Source of the DNA: Actinomadura atramentaria DSM 43919
Lineage (GTDB): Bacteria > Actinomycetota > Actinomycetes > Streptosporangiales > Streptosporangiaceae
NCBI RefSeq assembly: GCF_000381885.1
Contig: NZ_KB907216.1
Location: 1 to 64,000, forward strand
DNA: 64,000 nt
Direction of reading: 5' to 3'
Positions 6,004 to 14,425 of this stretch are shown in pieces. The position numbers were made by a program, and so were the translations under genes. The notes under the pieces were generated by a model that was given only the letters and a program-made list of their open reading frames with translations, was not told the DNA's origin and ran no database searches. Every line of letters starts with the position of its first letter. The stretch's first letter is position 1.

Positions 6004-7419
6004 TCAGAAAAGCGGGGTGGGGTCGGGCATCAGCATCGGGCCGGTGACGCGGAAGCGCTCGACCCCGCGTCGCGTCAGGTTCACGCGCAGGTCGATCCAG
6101 CCCGCGGCCGGGAACAGGGCACAGTCGGGCGCTCCCGGGTCGGGGAAGTGCAGGTCCCCGACCGACAGTTTCGCGCCCGCGACGTGGACCGGCAGCAGGA
6201 TGCGCGATCCGGCGCGCAGTGGCGCGATGCCGCAGCCGCCTACCGCTCGGCCCCGCTCAATGCCGCGCAGCCCTTCCGCCGCCGCCCGCGCATACGCCGG
6301 AGTCCCCGCGACGAGCCCGCCGAGCACGGGCGCCCGCACGCCGTCCCGCACGGGCGCCGCTCCCGCGACGCCGTCTCGGACGACACCGCCCAATCCGGCT
6401 CCGTCCCGCCCGGCGCCATCCCGCACCGCACCGTCTCGCACCGCGCCGTCCCGCCCGGCACCGTTCCACCCGGCACCGTTCCGCACCGCGCCGTCCCGCC
6501 CAGCACCGTTCCGCGCGACACCGTCCCACCCGGCACCGCCTGACCCCGCGGCGCCCGGCCCGACACCCCGCGCAATTCCGTCCCACACAGCGCCGTCCCG
6601 CGTCGCACCGCCGGGTTCGGCTCCGTTCCGCGCCGCTCCGTTCCGCACGGCTCCATCGCGTTCGGCTCCGTCCGGCGCGACTCTGTCCCGCACGACCCCG
6701 TCCCGCACCATCCCGTTCCGGCCCGCACCGTCACGCACGACCCCACCCCGGACGGCACTTTCCCGGACGGCGCTGCTCCGCACAGCACCGTCCCGCACAG
6801 CCCCGTCCCGCGCGGTCCCGCTCCGTTCCGCGCCGCCCCAGGCGGCGTCGTCCCGCGCGGTGCCGCTGGATGCGGCACTCGCGCGATCGGAAGCGCCGCG
6901 CGAGGCGGCGTCCGGCGCAGCGCTGCTCCGCACAGCACCGCCCGGCATCGCACCGATCGGCACGGCGCCCACCGGCACCGCGTCAACCGGCACGGCGTCA
7001 CCCAACACCGCGTCCCCCAGCACGGCGGCGCGCGCAACATGGTTCAGCACGGCACCGGCCGCCGCGCCGCCCGGGAAACCGTGCGCGGCGGCGATCTCCG
7101 CCGGGTCCGGGGCGCAGCCGATCACGCCCGGGTGCCCCAGCCGCGCCGGGCGGCCGTCCGCGCGGCCCAGCGCCACCACGTCCACGACGATGACGTCGCC
7201 CGGCAGCGCGCCCACCACGGCGATCGGCCCGCACAGCAGCGGTTCCGCGCCCGGCTCCCGCGCCAGGCAGTCCAGCCGCACCGACCCGCCCGTGATGATC
7301 TCCGCGACCGCCGGGACGTCCGGATGCCACCGGTCGTGCCCCGGCACGGCGCGTGCCGGAAGGCCGCGCGGGAACGCGGAATCAGGGGCCAGGGTCGGTG
7401 CGCTTGGCGACGGGAGCAC
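6004..7419 (-). CDS. Degenerate acetamidase/formamidase-family protein with large pentapeptide-repeat insert
   Basis: 471-residue reading frame. The ends match the FmdA/AmdA family: residues 24-50 (PGHDRWHPDVPAVAEI), 64-83 (GPIAVVGALPGDVIVVD), 95-105 (GHPGVIGCAPD), and the C-terminal 402-440 (GSRILLPVHVAGAKLSVGDLHF). Between them, about residues 130-375 are a pentapeptide repeat (RDGAV/RNGAG type). Family blocks are missing: the stretch between the first two segments, the stretch before GHPG, and the conserved GGNxD and GDGE residues (here VGGCGI and DPGAP). Loss of these argues against amidase activity. GTG at 7419 is preceded by GGAAGGA; a GTG at 7479 is the longer alternative. An inverted repeat lies upstream at 7463-7487. 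Confidence 0.65.
   Translation of the reverse strand: MLPSPSAPTLAPDSAFPRGLPARAVPGHDRWHPDVPAVAEIITGGSVRLDCLAREPGAEPLLCGPIAVVGALPGDVIVVDVVALGRADGRPARLGHPGVIGCAPDPAEIAAAHGFPGGAAAGAVLNHVARAAVLGDAVLGDAVPVDAVPVGAVPIGAMPGGAVRSSAAPDAASRGASDRASAASSGTARDDAAWGGAERSGTARDGAVRDGAVRSSAVRESAVRGGVVRDGAGRNGMVRDGVVRDRVAPDGAERDGAVRNGAARNGAEPGGATRDGAVWDGIARGVGPGAAGSGGAGWDGVARNGAGRDGAVRNGAGWNGAGRDGAVRDGAVRDGAGRDGAGLGGVVRDGVAGAAPVRDGVRAPVLGGLVAGTPAYARAAAEGLRGIERGRAVGGCGIAPLRAGSRILLPVHVAGAKLSVGDLHFPDPGAPDCALFPAAGWIDLRVNLTRRGVERFRVTGPMLMPDPTPLF
6294..7029. repeat. 15-bp minisatellite inside the acetamidase-like gene
   Basis: Imperfect 15-base units on the + strand such as CCGCCCGGCACCGTT and CCGCACCGCGCCGTC run through the middle of the gene for about 700 bases (best conserved at 6400-6560 and 6600-6850). 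On the coding strand each unit gives five residues (for example RDGAV). Because 15 is a multiple of three, expansion keeps the frame open. Confidence 0.85.
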
Positions 7420-7462
7420 GGAGCGGTCCTTCCGGGACGGCGGCTGTCCCCACGATCCTGCC

Positions 7463-7487
7463 GAAACCCCTGTTACCACGGGGTTTC
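7463..7487. promoter_or_regulatory. Inverted repeat upstream of the acetamidase-like gene
   Basis: GAAACCCC (7463-7470) and GGGGTTTC (7480-7487) form a perfect 8-bp inverted repeat with a 9-base spacer, between ddl and the next leftward gene. It could be an operator or a weak terminator; there is no T-run on either side. Confidence 0.4.
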
Positions 7488-7527
7488 ACCCGTCGAAAGC
7501 CTGCGTAAGGCCCCGATCACCGAATGG

Positions 7528-8640
7528 TCAGCGCAGTCCGGCCGGCCGGTTCAGCGCCGTCGTGACGAGCCGGTCCACCAGCGCCGGGTAGTCCAGCCCG
7601 CTCGCCGCCCACATCTGCGGGAACGCCGACGTCGGCGTACACCCCGGCATCGTGTTGATCTCGTTGAGGACCCAGCGGCCGTCGGGCGTGTAGAAGAAGT
7701 CCACCCGCGCCAGGCCCTCGCAGTCCAGCGCGTCGAACGCCTGCGCCGCGAGCCGCCGCACCTCGTCGACGGCGGCGGGCGGCAGGTCCGGCGGGATCGC
7801 CATCCGCGTCGTGCCGTCGAGGTACTTGGTCTCGAAGTCGTAGAAGTCGTGCTCGCCGCCGACCAGCACCTCGGCGGGCAGGCTCGCGTCCGGCGGCCCG
7901 TCGTCCAGCCCCTCCAGCACGCCGCACTCGATCTCGCGGCCCTCGATCGCCGCCTCCACGATCACCTTCGGGTCGTGCTCGCGGGCGAACTCCACCGCCG
8001 CCTCGACGCCCGCCGCGTCCGTCACGCGCGTGATGCCCATGCTCGACCCGGCCCGCGCGGGCTTCACGAACACCGGGAAGCCCAGCTCCGCGATCTCGTC
8101 CAGCTTGCGCTTGCGCTCGCGCCGCCACTCCCGGTCCCCCACCAGGACGTACGGGCCGACCGGCAGACCGCGCGCCTGCCACACGAGCTTCATGAAGCCC
8201 TTGTCCATGCCGACCGCGCTCGCCAGCACGCCCGCGCCCGCGTACCGGACGCCCGCCAGCTCCAGCAGACCCTGGATCGTGCCGTCCTCGCCGTACGGGC
8301 CGTGCAGCAGCGGCAGCACCACGTCCACCTCGCCGAGCGCCACCGGCACCCGGCCCTGCTCGACCACCAGCAGCCCGCCCGCGCCCGCGTCCATCGGCAG
8401 CGTCACCGCGCCGCCGACCGCCTCGACCTCCGGCAGCACGCCGTCCGTGATCTCCAGCGCCGCCGCCGACTCCACCAGCACCCACCGGCCGTCGCGCGCG
8501 ATGCCGATCGGCACGATCTCGTACCGGTCGGGGTTCATGGCGGCCATGACGGCACCGGCGGTGACACAGGAGATGGCGTGCTCGGAGCTGCGCCCGCCGA
8601 ACACCACGGCCACGCGGACCTTAGAGGAAACCTCGGACAT
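7528..8640 (-). CDS. ddl: D-alanine--D-alanine ligase
   Basis: 370-residue Ddl. It joins two D-Ala using ATP in the cytoplasm to supply the end of the peptidoglycan stem peptide. Visible: N-terminal VAVVFGGRSSEH (phosphate loop of the D-Ala site), LHGPYGEDGTIQG, the ATP-grasp region with FVKPARAGSSMG, and the C-terminal metal and nucleotide site VDFFY...NEINTMPGCTPTS. The length is normal. Read leftward after gpsA with a 43-base gap; gpsA followed by ddl is a conserved actinomycete order. ATG at 8640 is the first start compatible with the conserved N-terminus. Confidence 0.97.
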   Translation of the reverse strand: MSEVSSKVRVAVVFGGRSSEHAISCVTAGAVMAAMNPDRYEIVPIGIARDGRWVLVESAAALEITDGVLPEVEAVGGAVTLPMDAGAGGLLVVEQGRVPVALGEVDVVLPLLHGPYGEDGTIQGLLELAGVRYAGAGVLASAVGMDKGFMKLVWQARGLPVGPYVLVGDREWRRERKRKLDEIAELGFPVFVKPARAGSSMGITRVTDAAGVEAAVEFAREHDPKVIVEAAIEGREIECGVLEGLDDGPPDASLPAEVLVGGEHDFYDFETKYLDGTTRMAIPPDLPPAAVDEVRRLAAQAFDALDCEGLARVDFFYTPDGRWVLNEINTMPGCTPTSAFPQMWAASGLDYPALVDRLVTTALNRPAGLR

Positions 8641-8683
8641 GAACCCTGACCCTATCTCCCCGTGTGAAGAGATCGTTTCGCGC

Positions 8684-9706
8684 TCACTCCCCCTGCGACA
8701 TGCCGTAGCGCTCCGCCTTCGGGGACCGGGAGATCAGCGAGATCGCCGCCTCCTTGATCGGCATGCCGTGGTGCAGCACCGCCGCGACGGCCTCCGCGAT
8801 CGGCATCTCGACGCCGTGCTTGCGGGCCAGCTCCAGCACCGGCTCGGACGACTTCACGCCCTCCGCCGTCTGCTTGGTGACGGCGACGACCTCGTCCAGG
8901 GTCATGCCCCGGCCCAGGTTCTCGCCGAACGTCCGGTTCCGCGACAGCGGCGACAGGCACGTGCCGACGAGGTCGCCCATCCCCGCCAGTCCCGCGAACG
9001 TGTGCTCGTCCGCGCCCAGGGCCGCGCCGAGCCGGGTGATCTCCGCGAGGCCGCGCGTCATCAGCAGCGCCTGCGTGCTCGCGCCGAACCCCAGGCCCGC
9101 CGCCATGCCGACGCACAGCGCCACGATGTTCTTCACCGCGCCGCCCAGCTCGCAGCCCACGACGTCCGTCGTGGTGTAGACGCGGAAGTAGGCGGTCATC
9201 GTCGCGGCCTGGAGCTGCCGCGCCCGCTCCTCGTCCACGCACGCCGCGACGGCCGCGCCCGGCTGCCCCGACGCGATCTCCGGCGCCAGGTTCGGGCCGC
9301 AGAACACCGCGATCCGCTCGCGCGGCACGCCCGCCGCCTCCTGGACGACCTCCGACATCAGCCGCGTCGTGCCGAGCTCGACGCCCTTCATCCCGCTGAC
9401 GACCAGCGCGTTCGCGGGCAGCAGCCCGCCCCAGTCCGCGAGGTTCGCCCGGAGCGTCTGCGCGGGCACCGCGATCGTGACGATGTCCGCGCCCGCCAGC
9501 GCCGCGGCCGGGTCGGACGTCGCCCGCAGCCCCGCGGGCAGCGCGATCCCCGGCAGGTAGTCGGCGTTCTCGTGCCGCTCGTTGATCGCCGCGACGGCCG
9601 CCTCCCGGCGGCCCCACAGCACCACCTCGCCGCCCGCGTCGCTGAACAGCTTCGCCATCACGGTGCCCCACGAGCCCGCGCCCATCACGGCGACCCGGAC
9701 GGTCAC
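8684..9706 (-). CDS. gpsA: Glycerol-3-phosphate dehydrogenase [NAD(P)+]
   Basis: 340-residue GpsA. It reduces dihydroxyacetone phosphate to sn-glycerol 3-phosphate for phospholipid synthesis. The dinucleotide motif is GAGSWGT at residues 8-14; CGPNLAPEIA and the catalytic Lys in GGAVKNIVAL are present, as is the C-terminal GLAGMGDL...SRNRTFG block. The GTG start overlaps the stop of plsC (GTGA), so the enzyme making glycerol 3-phosphate and an acyltransferase of the same pathway are translationally coupled. Confidence 0.96.
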   Translation of the reverse strand: MTVRVAVMGAGSWGTVMAKLFSDAGGEVVLWGRREAAVAAINERHENADYLPGIALPAGLRATSDPAAALAGADIVTIAVPAQTLRANLADWGGLLPANALVVSGMKGVELGTTRLMSEVVQEAAGVPRERIAVFCGPNLAPEIASGQPGAAVAACVDEERARQLQAATMTAYFRVYTTTDVVGCELGGAVKNIVALCVGMAAGLGFGASTQALLMTRGLAEITRLGAALGADEHTFAGLAGMGDLVGTCLSPLSRNRTFGENLGRGMTLDEVVAVTKQTAEGVKSSEPVLELARKHGVEMPIAEAVAAVLHHGMPIKEAAISLISRSPKAERYGMSQGE

Positions 9707-10494
9707 GACGCGTCCTCCCCCCGCTCCCCGCGCTCGGCGGCCGCGCGCCGCTGCTCCAGCACCTTGTGGTGGTCGTACAGCTCGGCGGGCGGCTCCTCGC
9801 CGCGCAGCTCGCCGAGCAGACCCGCGATCTCGCGCATGATGTCGTCGGTCGCGGCGCGCAGAACCGTCTTGGTCAGCGGCTCGCCCGCGTACTTCGACAG
9901 GTCGACCGGCGGCCCCGCGACCACCCGCATCGTCTTGCGCGGGAACGGGTGGAAGCCGCGCTTCAGCGTGCCCGCCAGGCCCGTCTTCTCCGTCTTGGTG
10001 TACGGCAGCAGCTCGTGCGCGCCCCAGCTCGCCACCGGGACGACCTTCGCGCCCGTCTTCAGCGCCATCCGCGCGACGCCCGTCTGGCCCGTCATCGGCC
10101 ACAGCTCCGGATCGCGGGTGCAGCTCCCCTCCGGGTAGAACATCAGGCACTCGCCGCGGCGCAGCGCGTCCTCCGCGTCGCGCAGCGCCAGCGCCGCGTC
10201 CGCGCGGTCCCGGTAGACGGGGATCTGACCGGTGCCGCGCAGCACGGACCGGAACACCGGCACGTCGAACAGCGTCGACTTCGCCAGGTAGACCGGATAG
10301 CGGCCGGACTCGTACACGAAATGGGCCAGCGCGAGCGGGTCGGACTCGGAGATGTGGTTCGCCGCGATGATGACGCCGCCCTCGCGGGGGACGTTGCCGC
10401 GGCCTCGCCAGTCGCGCTTCAGCAGCCCGTACAGCAGCGGGCGCAGGATGACGATCGTGATCCTCCGCCACGTCGGCGAATAACCGTCGGTCAT
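9703..10494 (-). CDS. plsC: 1-acyl-sn-glycerol-3-phosphate acyltransferase
   Basis: 263-residue PlsC-type acyltransferase at the membrane; it adds the second acyl chain to lysophosphatidate. The HX4D motif is NHISESD (about 46-52), and the glycerol-phosphate motif is FYPEGSCTRD (about 119-128). The C-terminus is a charged tail (EQRRAAAERGERGED). GAAGGGACGGGC precedes ATG at 10494. It is first in a leftward plsC-gpsA-ddl run and diverges from cofC. Confidence 0.92.
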   Translation of the reverse strand: MTDGYSPTWRRITIVILRPLLYGLLKRDWRGRGNVPREGGVIIAANHISESDPLALAHFVYESGRYPVYLAKSTLFDVPVFRSVLRGTGQIPVYRDRADAALALRDAEDALRRGECLMFYPEGSCTRDPELWPMTGQTGVARMALKTGAKVVPVASWGAHELLPYTKTEKTGLAGTLKRGFHPFPRKTMRVVAGPPVDLSKYAGEPLTKTVLRAATDDIMREIAGLLGELRGEEPPAELYDHHKVLEQRRAAAERGERGEDAS

Positions 10495-10563
10495 GCCCGT
10501 CCCTTCTCGGTCTCTCCCGCGCGCGAACGCGGGGTGTGGTCAAGTGTCGCGCTTGCTTCCGCA

Positions 10564-10569
10564 TAGTGT
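10564..10569 (+). promoter_or_regulatory. -10 element for leaderless cofC
   Basis: TAGTGT ends 9 bases before the cofC ATG and no Shine-Dalgarno sequence lies between. Transcription would start within a few bases of the start codon, giving a leaderless mRNA. Confidence 0.5.
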
Positions 10570-10578
10570 CGAGTCGCC

Positions 10579-11259
10579 ATGTCTACAGCAGAGCGCGGCG
10601 CGCGTCGTCTCCAGTGGTCCCTCGTCGTCCCGGTCAAGGTGCTGGCCCGCGCGAAGACGCGCATGTCCCGCGCGGCGGGCCCGCACCGCGAGGCGCTGGC
10701 CCTCGCCGTGGCCGCCGACACCGTCGCGGCGGCGCTGCGCTGCGCCCTGGTCCGCGATGTGACAGTCGTCACCGACGACCCCCTTCCCGCCGCCGAGCTG
10801 GCGGCGCTCGGCGCCCGCGTCGTGCCCGACGAGCCCGACGCCGGACTGAACCCCGCGCTCGTCCACGGCGCGCGCCGCGCCCGCGAGGCCGCGCCGGACG
10901 CCGGGGTCGGCGCCCTGTCGGCGGACCTGCCCGCGCTGCGGCCGGACGAGCTCGAACGCGTGCTGGCCGCCGCCGGGGAGGCGGCCGAGGCGTTCGTGCC
11001 GGACGCGGCGGGCGTCGGCACGACCCTCTACACGGCGCGGCCGGGGACCGCGTTCGCGCCCGCGTTCGGCGGCGGGTCGCGGGCCGCGCACGGCGCGCGG
11101 GGCGTCCGGGAACTGCTGCTGGACGGCATCGACAGCGTACGCCGCGACGTGGACACCCCGGCCGACCTGCGCGCGGCGCTCGCCCTCGGCACCGGCCCGC
11201 GCACGGCGGCCGTCGCGCCGCTGCTGCCCGGCCTGCACGCCCTCGACGACGCGACCTGA
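10579..11259 (+). CDS. cofC: 2-phospho-L-lactate (or phosphoenolpyruvate) guanylyltransferase
   Basis: 226-residue CofC, the nucleotidyltransferase that activates phospholactate or PEP with GTP in coenzyme F420 synthesis. Family marks: LVVPVKVLARAKTRMS at the N-terminus, VVTDDP (about 62-67), DEPDAGLNPAL (about 84-94), ALSADLPAL (about 112-120) and the C-terminal RRDVDTPADL. In actinomycetes cofC commonly sits beside the plsC-gpsA-ddl group, as here. An F420-type LLM oxidoreductase at 53667-54485 may be a user of the cofactor. Confidence 0.94.
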   Translation: MSTAERGARRLQWSLVVPVKVLARAKTRMSRAAGPHREALALAVAADTVAAALRCALVRDVTVVTDDPLPAAELAALGARVVPDEPDAGLNPALVHGARRAREAAPDAGVGALSADLPALRPDELERVLAAAGEAAEAFVPDAAGVGTTLYTARPGTAFAPAFGGGSRAAHGARGVRELLLDGIDSVRRDVDTPADLRAALALGTGPRTAAVAPLLPGLHALDDAT

Positions 11260-11285
11260 CGCCGCGCGCCGATAGGGTCGGCCGC

Positions 11286-11489
11286 ATGCAGGCAACGGTG
11301 CGGACGTACGACGCCGCGACGCGCACGGGCAGCGTGCTGCTCGACGACGGAACGGAACTGCACTTCGACGCGGAGGCGTTCGACGCGGGCGGCCTGCGCC
11401 TGCTGCGCCTCGGCCAGCGGGTGCGGCTCGGCGTCGAGGAGGACGGCCGGATCAGCGCCGTCACGCTGGCGACGTTCCCGCTCCCGTAG
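11286..11489 (+). CDS. Small cold-shock-like OB-fold protein
   Basis: 67-residue protein: MQATVRTYDAATRTGSVLLD start, then a short beta-rich chain ending GRISAVTLATF. The pattern (charged first strand, TGSV turn, DGTELHFD) resembles cold-shock-domain and S1-like OB folds found next to cofC/hup in actinomycetes, but the aromatic RNP motifs of true CspA (KGFGFI) are not evident. TAGGGT at 11273-11278, seven bases before ATG and with no ribosome site, points to a leaderless transcript. A 15-bp hairpin follows at 11511-11545. Confidence 0.75.
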   Translation: MQATVRTYDAATRTGSVLLDDGTELHFDAEAFDAGGLRLLRLGQRVRLGVEEDGRISAVTLATFPLP

Positions 11490-11510
11490 AAAGCCCCCGA
11501 GAAACGCCGC

Positions 11511-11545
11511 GGCGCCCGGACCCGCGCGAGGCGGGTCCGGGCGCC
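11511..11545. terminator. Bidirectional terminator between cold-shock-like gene and hup
   Basis: Perfect 15-bp stem, GGCGCCCGGACCCGC (11511-11525) and its complement (11531-11545), with loop GCGAG. It lies between convergent genes and can serve both. Confidence 0.88.
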
Positions 11546-11558
11546 GGGACGGTGGAGC

Positions 11559-11837
11559 CTACTTCTTGCCGGCGACCAGGTTCTTGAAGTCCGCGCCGGC
11601 CTTGAACTTCGGCACGGACGTCGCGGGAACGTCGATGGTCTTGCCCGTTGCCGGGTTCCGGGCCGTCCGGGCAGGCCGGTCGGCCTTCTCGAAGGACCCG
11701 AAGCCGGTGATCGCGACCTTGTCGCCCTTGGCGACGGTGGTCTGGATCGTCTCCAGGATCGCGTCGACGGCCTCGGCTGCGGCCTTCTTGCTCCCCAGCC
11801 GGTCAGAGATGGCGTCGACCAGCTCTCGCTTGTTCAT
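11559..11837 (-). CDS. hup: HU-type nucleoid protein
   Basis: 92-residue HU, a homodimeric DNA-bending nucleoid protein. It starts MNKRELVDAISDRLGSKK, has the dimer core GFGSFE (about 46-51), and the DNA-binding arm RNPATGKTIDVPATSVPKFKAG (about 61-82, including the intercalating Pro of RNPATG). This is the short HU without the Lys/Ala-rich tail that many actinomycetes add in a second homologue. Monocistronic, ending at the hairpin 11511-11545. Its place beside leuCD is conserved among actinomycetes. Confidence 0.97.
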   Translation of the reverse strand: MNKRELVDAISDRLGSKKAAAEAVDAILETIQTTVAKGDKVAITGFGSFEKADRPARTARNPATGKTIDVPATSVPKFKAGADFKNLVAGKK

Positions 11838-11995
11838 GGGTTACTCCTCTAGTTCCCCCCTTGCCCGAACGAAACTAAGGGAGCGTCGGCAAGGACACAA
11901 TCACCTGAACGGAAGCCGTTCCGTGTCGCAGGCGTTTTTGTCGGCCTCGCCCCCGTCTCACCCGGGCGCCGGATCAACGCCGGCCAACGGGCACG

Positions 11996-12229
11996 TTATC
12001 GGGAGCCGGGCTCCGGCCGGAAATCGGCGAGGAACGCGTCGAGTCGCCGCGCGGCCAACGCGGTGTCGCGTTTGGCCAGGTCAGTGATCGCCAGCAGGTG
12101 CCGGATGCAGCGCCTGCGGTCGGCCGGCGGGAGCGGCGCGACGAGCCGGTGCGCGTCGCGCAGCCGCCGCGCCAGCAGGGTCAGCGCGGGGTCGTCCCAG
12201 CTCGGTCCGTGCTCGGGCGCCGTGCTCAC
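11996..12229 (-). CDS. Small helical hypothetical protein downstream of leuD
   Basis: 77-residue protein, family not recognised. It is Arg-, Leu- and Ala-rich and predicted helical (ALTLLARRLRDAHRLV, CIRHLLAITDLAKRD, RRLDAFLADF), with no membrane segment. GTG at 12229 follows GGAGGAGACGCGC, a good ribosome site. Small proteins of this kind occur between leuD and hup in other actinomycetes, so the position is probably conserved even though the role is unknown. Confidence 0.65.
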   Translation of the reverse strand: MSTAPEHGPSWDDPALTLLARRLRDAHRLVAPLPPADRRRCIRHLLAITDLAKRDTALAARRLDAFLADFRPEPGSR

Positions 12230-12330
12230 GCGCGTCTCCTCCCCGGGGCGCGGACGTCCCCTCCCCCCGATTGTGCTCGGTGGGCGGGGACGTCCGGCAC
12301 GCCGGGGGCGGCCCGGGCGCGTCGCGGCGG

Positions 12331-12918
12331 TCAGGCCGTGGTCGGCAGGCGGCCCGGCCGGTCCGCCTCGAACGCGGCGATGTCGTCGGCGTGGCGGAGG
12401 GTCAGGCCGATGTCGTCCAGGCCCTCCATCAGGCGCCAGCGCGTGTAGTCGTCGATCTCGAACGGCGCGGTGATCTCCCCGGCGCGGACCTCGCGGGCCG
12501 CGAGGTCGACGGTGATCTCCGCCTTCGGGTCCTGCTCGGCGCGGGTCTGCAGCGCCTCGACCGTCTCGGCCGGGAGGATGACCGGCAGCAGCCCCATCTT
12601 GGTGGAGTTGTTGCGGAAGATGTCGCCGAAGCGCGGCGCGATGACGACGCGGAACCCGTACTGCTGCAGCGCCCAGACGGCGTGCTCGCGGGACGAGCCG
12701 GTGCCGAAGTCCGTCCCGGCGACCAGGATCGTCGCCCCGTCGTACTCGGGCTGGTTCAGCACGAACCCGGGGTCCTCGCGCCACGCCGAGAACAGGCCCT
12801 TGTCGAACCCGGTGCGGCTGACCTGCTTGAGCCAGACCGCCGGGATGATCTGGTCGGTGTCCACGTTGCTGCGGCGCAGCGGGACCGCGCGCCCGGTGTG
12901 GGTGGTGAACGCTTCCAT
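12331..12918 (-). CDS. leuD: 3-isopropylmalate dehydratase small subunit
   Basis: 195-residue LeuD, the swivel domain subunit that with LeuC isomerises 2- to 3-isopropylmalate in leucine synthesis. Diagnostic: RRSNVDTDQIIPA (15-27), DFGTGSSREHAVWAL (the substrate-binding GSSREH loop, about 69-83) and FRNNSTKMGLLP. Starts 11 bases after the leuC stop on the same strand, so leuC-leuD form one operon. Confidence 0.97.
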   Translation of the reverse strand: MEAFTTHTGRAVPLRRSNVDTDQIIPAVWLKQVSRTGFDKGLFSAWREDPGFVLNQPEYDGATILVAGTDFGTGSSREHAVWALQQYGFRVVIAPRFGDIFRNNSTKMGLLPVILPAETVEALQTRAEQDPKAEITVDLAAREVRAGEITAPFEIDDYTRWRLMEGLDDIGLTLRHADDIAAFEADRPGRLPTTA

Positions 12919-12929
12919 GTCCAGGCTCC

Positions 12930-14327
12930 TTACAGGTCGGCGGGGGCGGCCAGGCGGCCGGTGACGGCGGTGGCGGCGGCGACGGCGGGCGACACCAGGT
13001 GCGTGCGGCCGCCCGGCCCCTGCCGTCCCTCGAAGTTGCGGTTGGAGGTGGACGCGCTGCGCTCGCCCGGCGTGAGCTTGTCAGGGTTCATCGCCAGGCA
13101 CATCGAGCAGCCCGCCTCGCGCCACTCCGCGCCGGACGCGGAGATGACCTCGTGCAGGCCCTCCTCCTCGGCCTTCTTCTTGACCTCCATCGAGCCGGGG
13201 ACGACCAGCATCCGGACGCCGTCGGCGACGCGGCGGCCCTTGAGGACGTCCGCGACGGCGCGCAGGTCCTCGATGCGTCCGTTGGTGCAGGACCCGACGA
13301 ACACGGTGTCGACCTCGACGTCGCGCAGCGGGGTGCCCGCCGTCAGGCCCATGTACTCCAGCGCCCGCTCGGCGGCCTGCCGCTCGACCGGGTCGCCGTA
13401 GGACGCCGGGTCGGGCACGGACGCGCCCAGCGGGAGGCCCTGGCCGGGGTTGGTGCCCCAGGTCACGAACGGGGTGAGGGTGGAGGCGTCGATGACGACC
13501 TCCTTGTCGAACACGGCGTCCTCGTCGGTGGCGAGGGACTTCCAGTACTCGACGGCCTCGTCCCACGCCGCGCCCTGCGGGGCGTGCGGGCGGCCCTTGA
13601 GGTACTCGAAGGTGGACTCGTCGGGGGCGATCATCCCGGCGCGCGCGCCCGCCTCGATGGACATGTTGCAGACCGTCATCCGGCCCTCCATCGACAGCGA
13701 CCGGATCGCCTCGCCGCGGTACTCGATGATGTAGCCCTGGCCGCCGCCGGTGCCGATCTCGGCGATGATCGCCAGGATCAGGTCCTTGGCGGTGACGCCC
13801 GCGGGCAGCGCGCCGTTCACCGTGACGGCCATCATCTTCGGCTTGACCTGCGGCAGCGTCTGCGTCGCCAGGACGTGCTCGACCTCGCTGGTGCCGATGC
13901 CGTGCGCCAGCGCGCCGAACGCGCCGTGCGTGGAGGTGTGGGAGTCGCCGCACACGACCGTCATGCCGGGCTGCGTCAGGCCGAGCTGCGGGCCGATGAC
14001 GTGGACGATGCCCTGCCCGGCGTCGCCCATCGGGTGCAGCCGGATTCCGAACTCGGCGCAGTTCTTGCGCAGCGTCTCGACCTGCGTGCGCGACACCGGG
14101 TCGGCGATGGGGGCGAGCAGGTCGGTGGTCGGGACGTTGTGGTCCTCCGTCGCGATCGTCAGATCGGGGCGGCGGACCTTGCGGTCCGCCATCCGGAGGC
14201 CGTCGAACGCCTGCGGGCTGGTCACCTCGTGGACCAGGTGCAGGTCGATGTAAAGGAGATCGGGTTCGCCCTCGGCACGTCGCACGACGTGCGCGTCGTA
14301 CACCTTGTCGGCCAATGTGCGGCCCAT
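12930..14327 (-). CDS. leuC: 3-isopropylmalate dehydratase large subunit
   Basis: 465-residue LeuC, the aconitase-type 4Fe-4S subunit. The three cluster cysteines are in VGSCTNGR (one) and GCSMCLAMN (two). MGRTLADKVYDAH is the normal N-terminus, and VVCGDSHTSTHGAFG and NFEGRQGPGGRTHLVSP are present. Divergent from the IclR regulator ndgR across a 98-base gap that contains the TCTC-N7-GAGA site at 14394-14412; NdgR and its corynebacterial homologue LtbR are known regulators of leuCD. Confidence 0.98.
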   Translation of the reverse strand: MGRTLADKVYDAHVVRRAEGEPDLLYIDLHLVHEVTSPQAFDGLRMADRKVRRPDLTIATEDHNVPTTDLLAPIADPVSRTQVETLRKNCAEFGIRLHPMGDAGQGIVHVIGPQLGLTQPGMTVVCGDSHTSTHGAFGALAHGIGTSEVEHVLATQTLPQVKPKMMAVTVNGALPAGVTAKDLILAIIAEIGTGGGQGYIIEYRGEAIRSLSMEGRMTVCNMSIEAGARAGMIAPDESTFEYLKGRPHAPQGAAWDEAVEYWKSLATDEDAVFDKEVVIDASTLTPFVTWGTNPGQGLPLGASVPDPASYGDPVERQAAERALEYMGLTAGTPLRDVEVDTVFVGSCTNGRIEDLRAVADVLKGRRVADGVRMLVVPGSMEVKKKAEEEGLHEVISASGAEWREAGCSMCLAMNPDKLTPGERSASTSNRNFEGRQGPGGRTHLVSPAVAAATAVTGRLAAPADL

Positions 14328-14393
14328 CGCTCCACCTCACCTGAGTCGTGTCCCGGGCGCGTCGGTGCGCCGGGGTCCCGGTCGTCCGATTTG

Positions 14394-14419
14394 CATCTCA
14401 CATGACGAGACGGCAATAT
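14394..14419. promoter_or_regulatory. Predicted NdgR operator overlapping the leaderless ndgR promoter
   Basis: CATCTCACATGACGAGACG (14394-14412) contains the half-palindrome TCTC-N7-GAGA. CAATAT at 14414-14419 is a good -10 box and ends 6 bases before the ndgR ATG, with no ribosome site, so ndgR is probably leaderless and the operator covers its -35/-10 spacer. An 18/19 match recurs at 27664-27682 and a perfect palindromic version at 24911-24929, both next to leucine/isoleucine genes. Confidence 0.6.
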
Positions 14420-14425
14420 CAAGAC

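Noticed and set aside
1..7500. cas genes for the CRISPR array, or a new defence system made of the XRE/DUF397/ATPase set
   Set aside because: None of the proteins has Cas or nuclease motifs; the XRE/DUF397/ATPase module is a known actinomycete regulatory combination, so closeness to the array is not evidence of a joint role.
5975..7591. Plus-strand ORFs of 300-540 codons made of Pro-Ala-Pro-Ser-Arg repeats across the acetamidase-like gene
   Set aside because: Repeat artefact on the antisense strand; only the minus-strand frame has recognisable FmdA-family segments at both ends.
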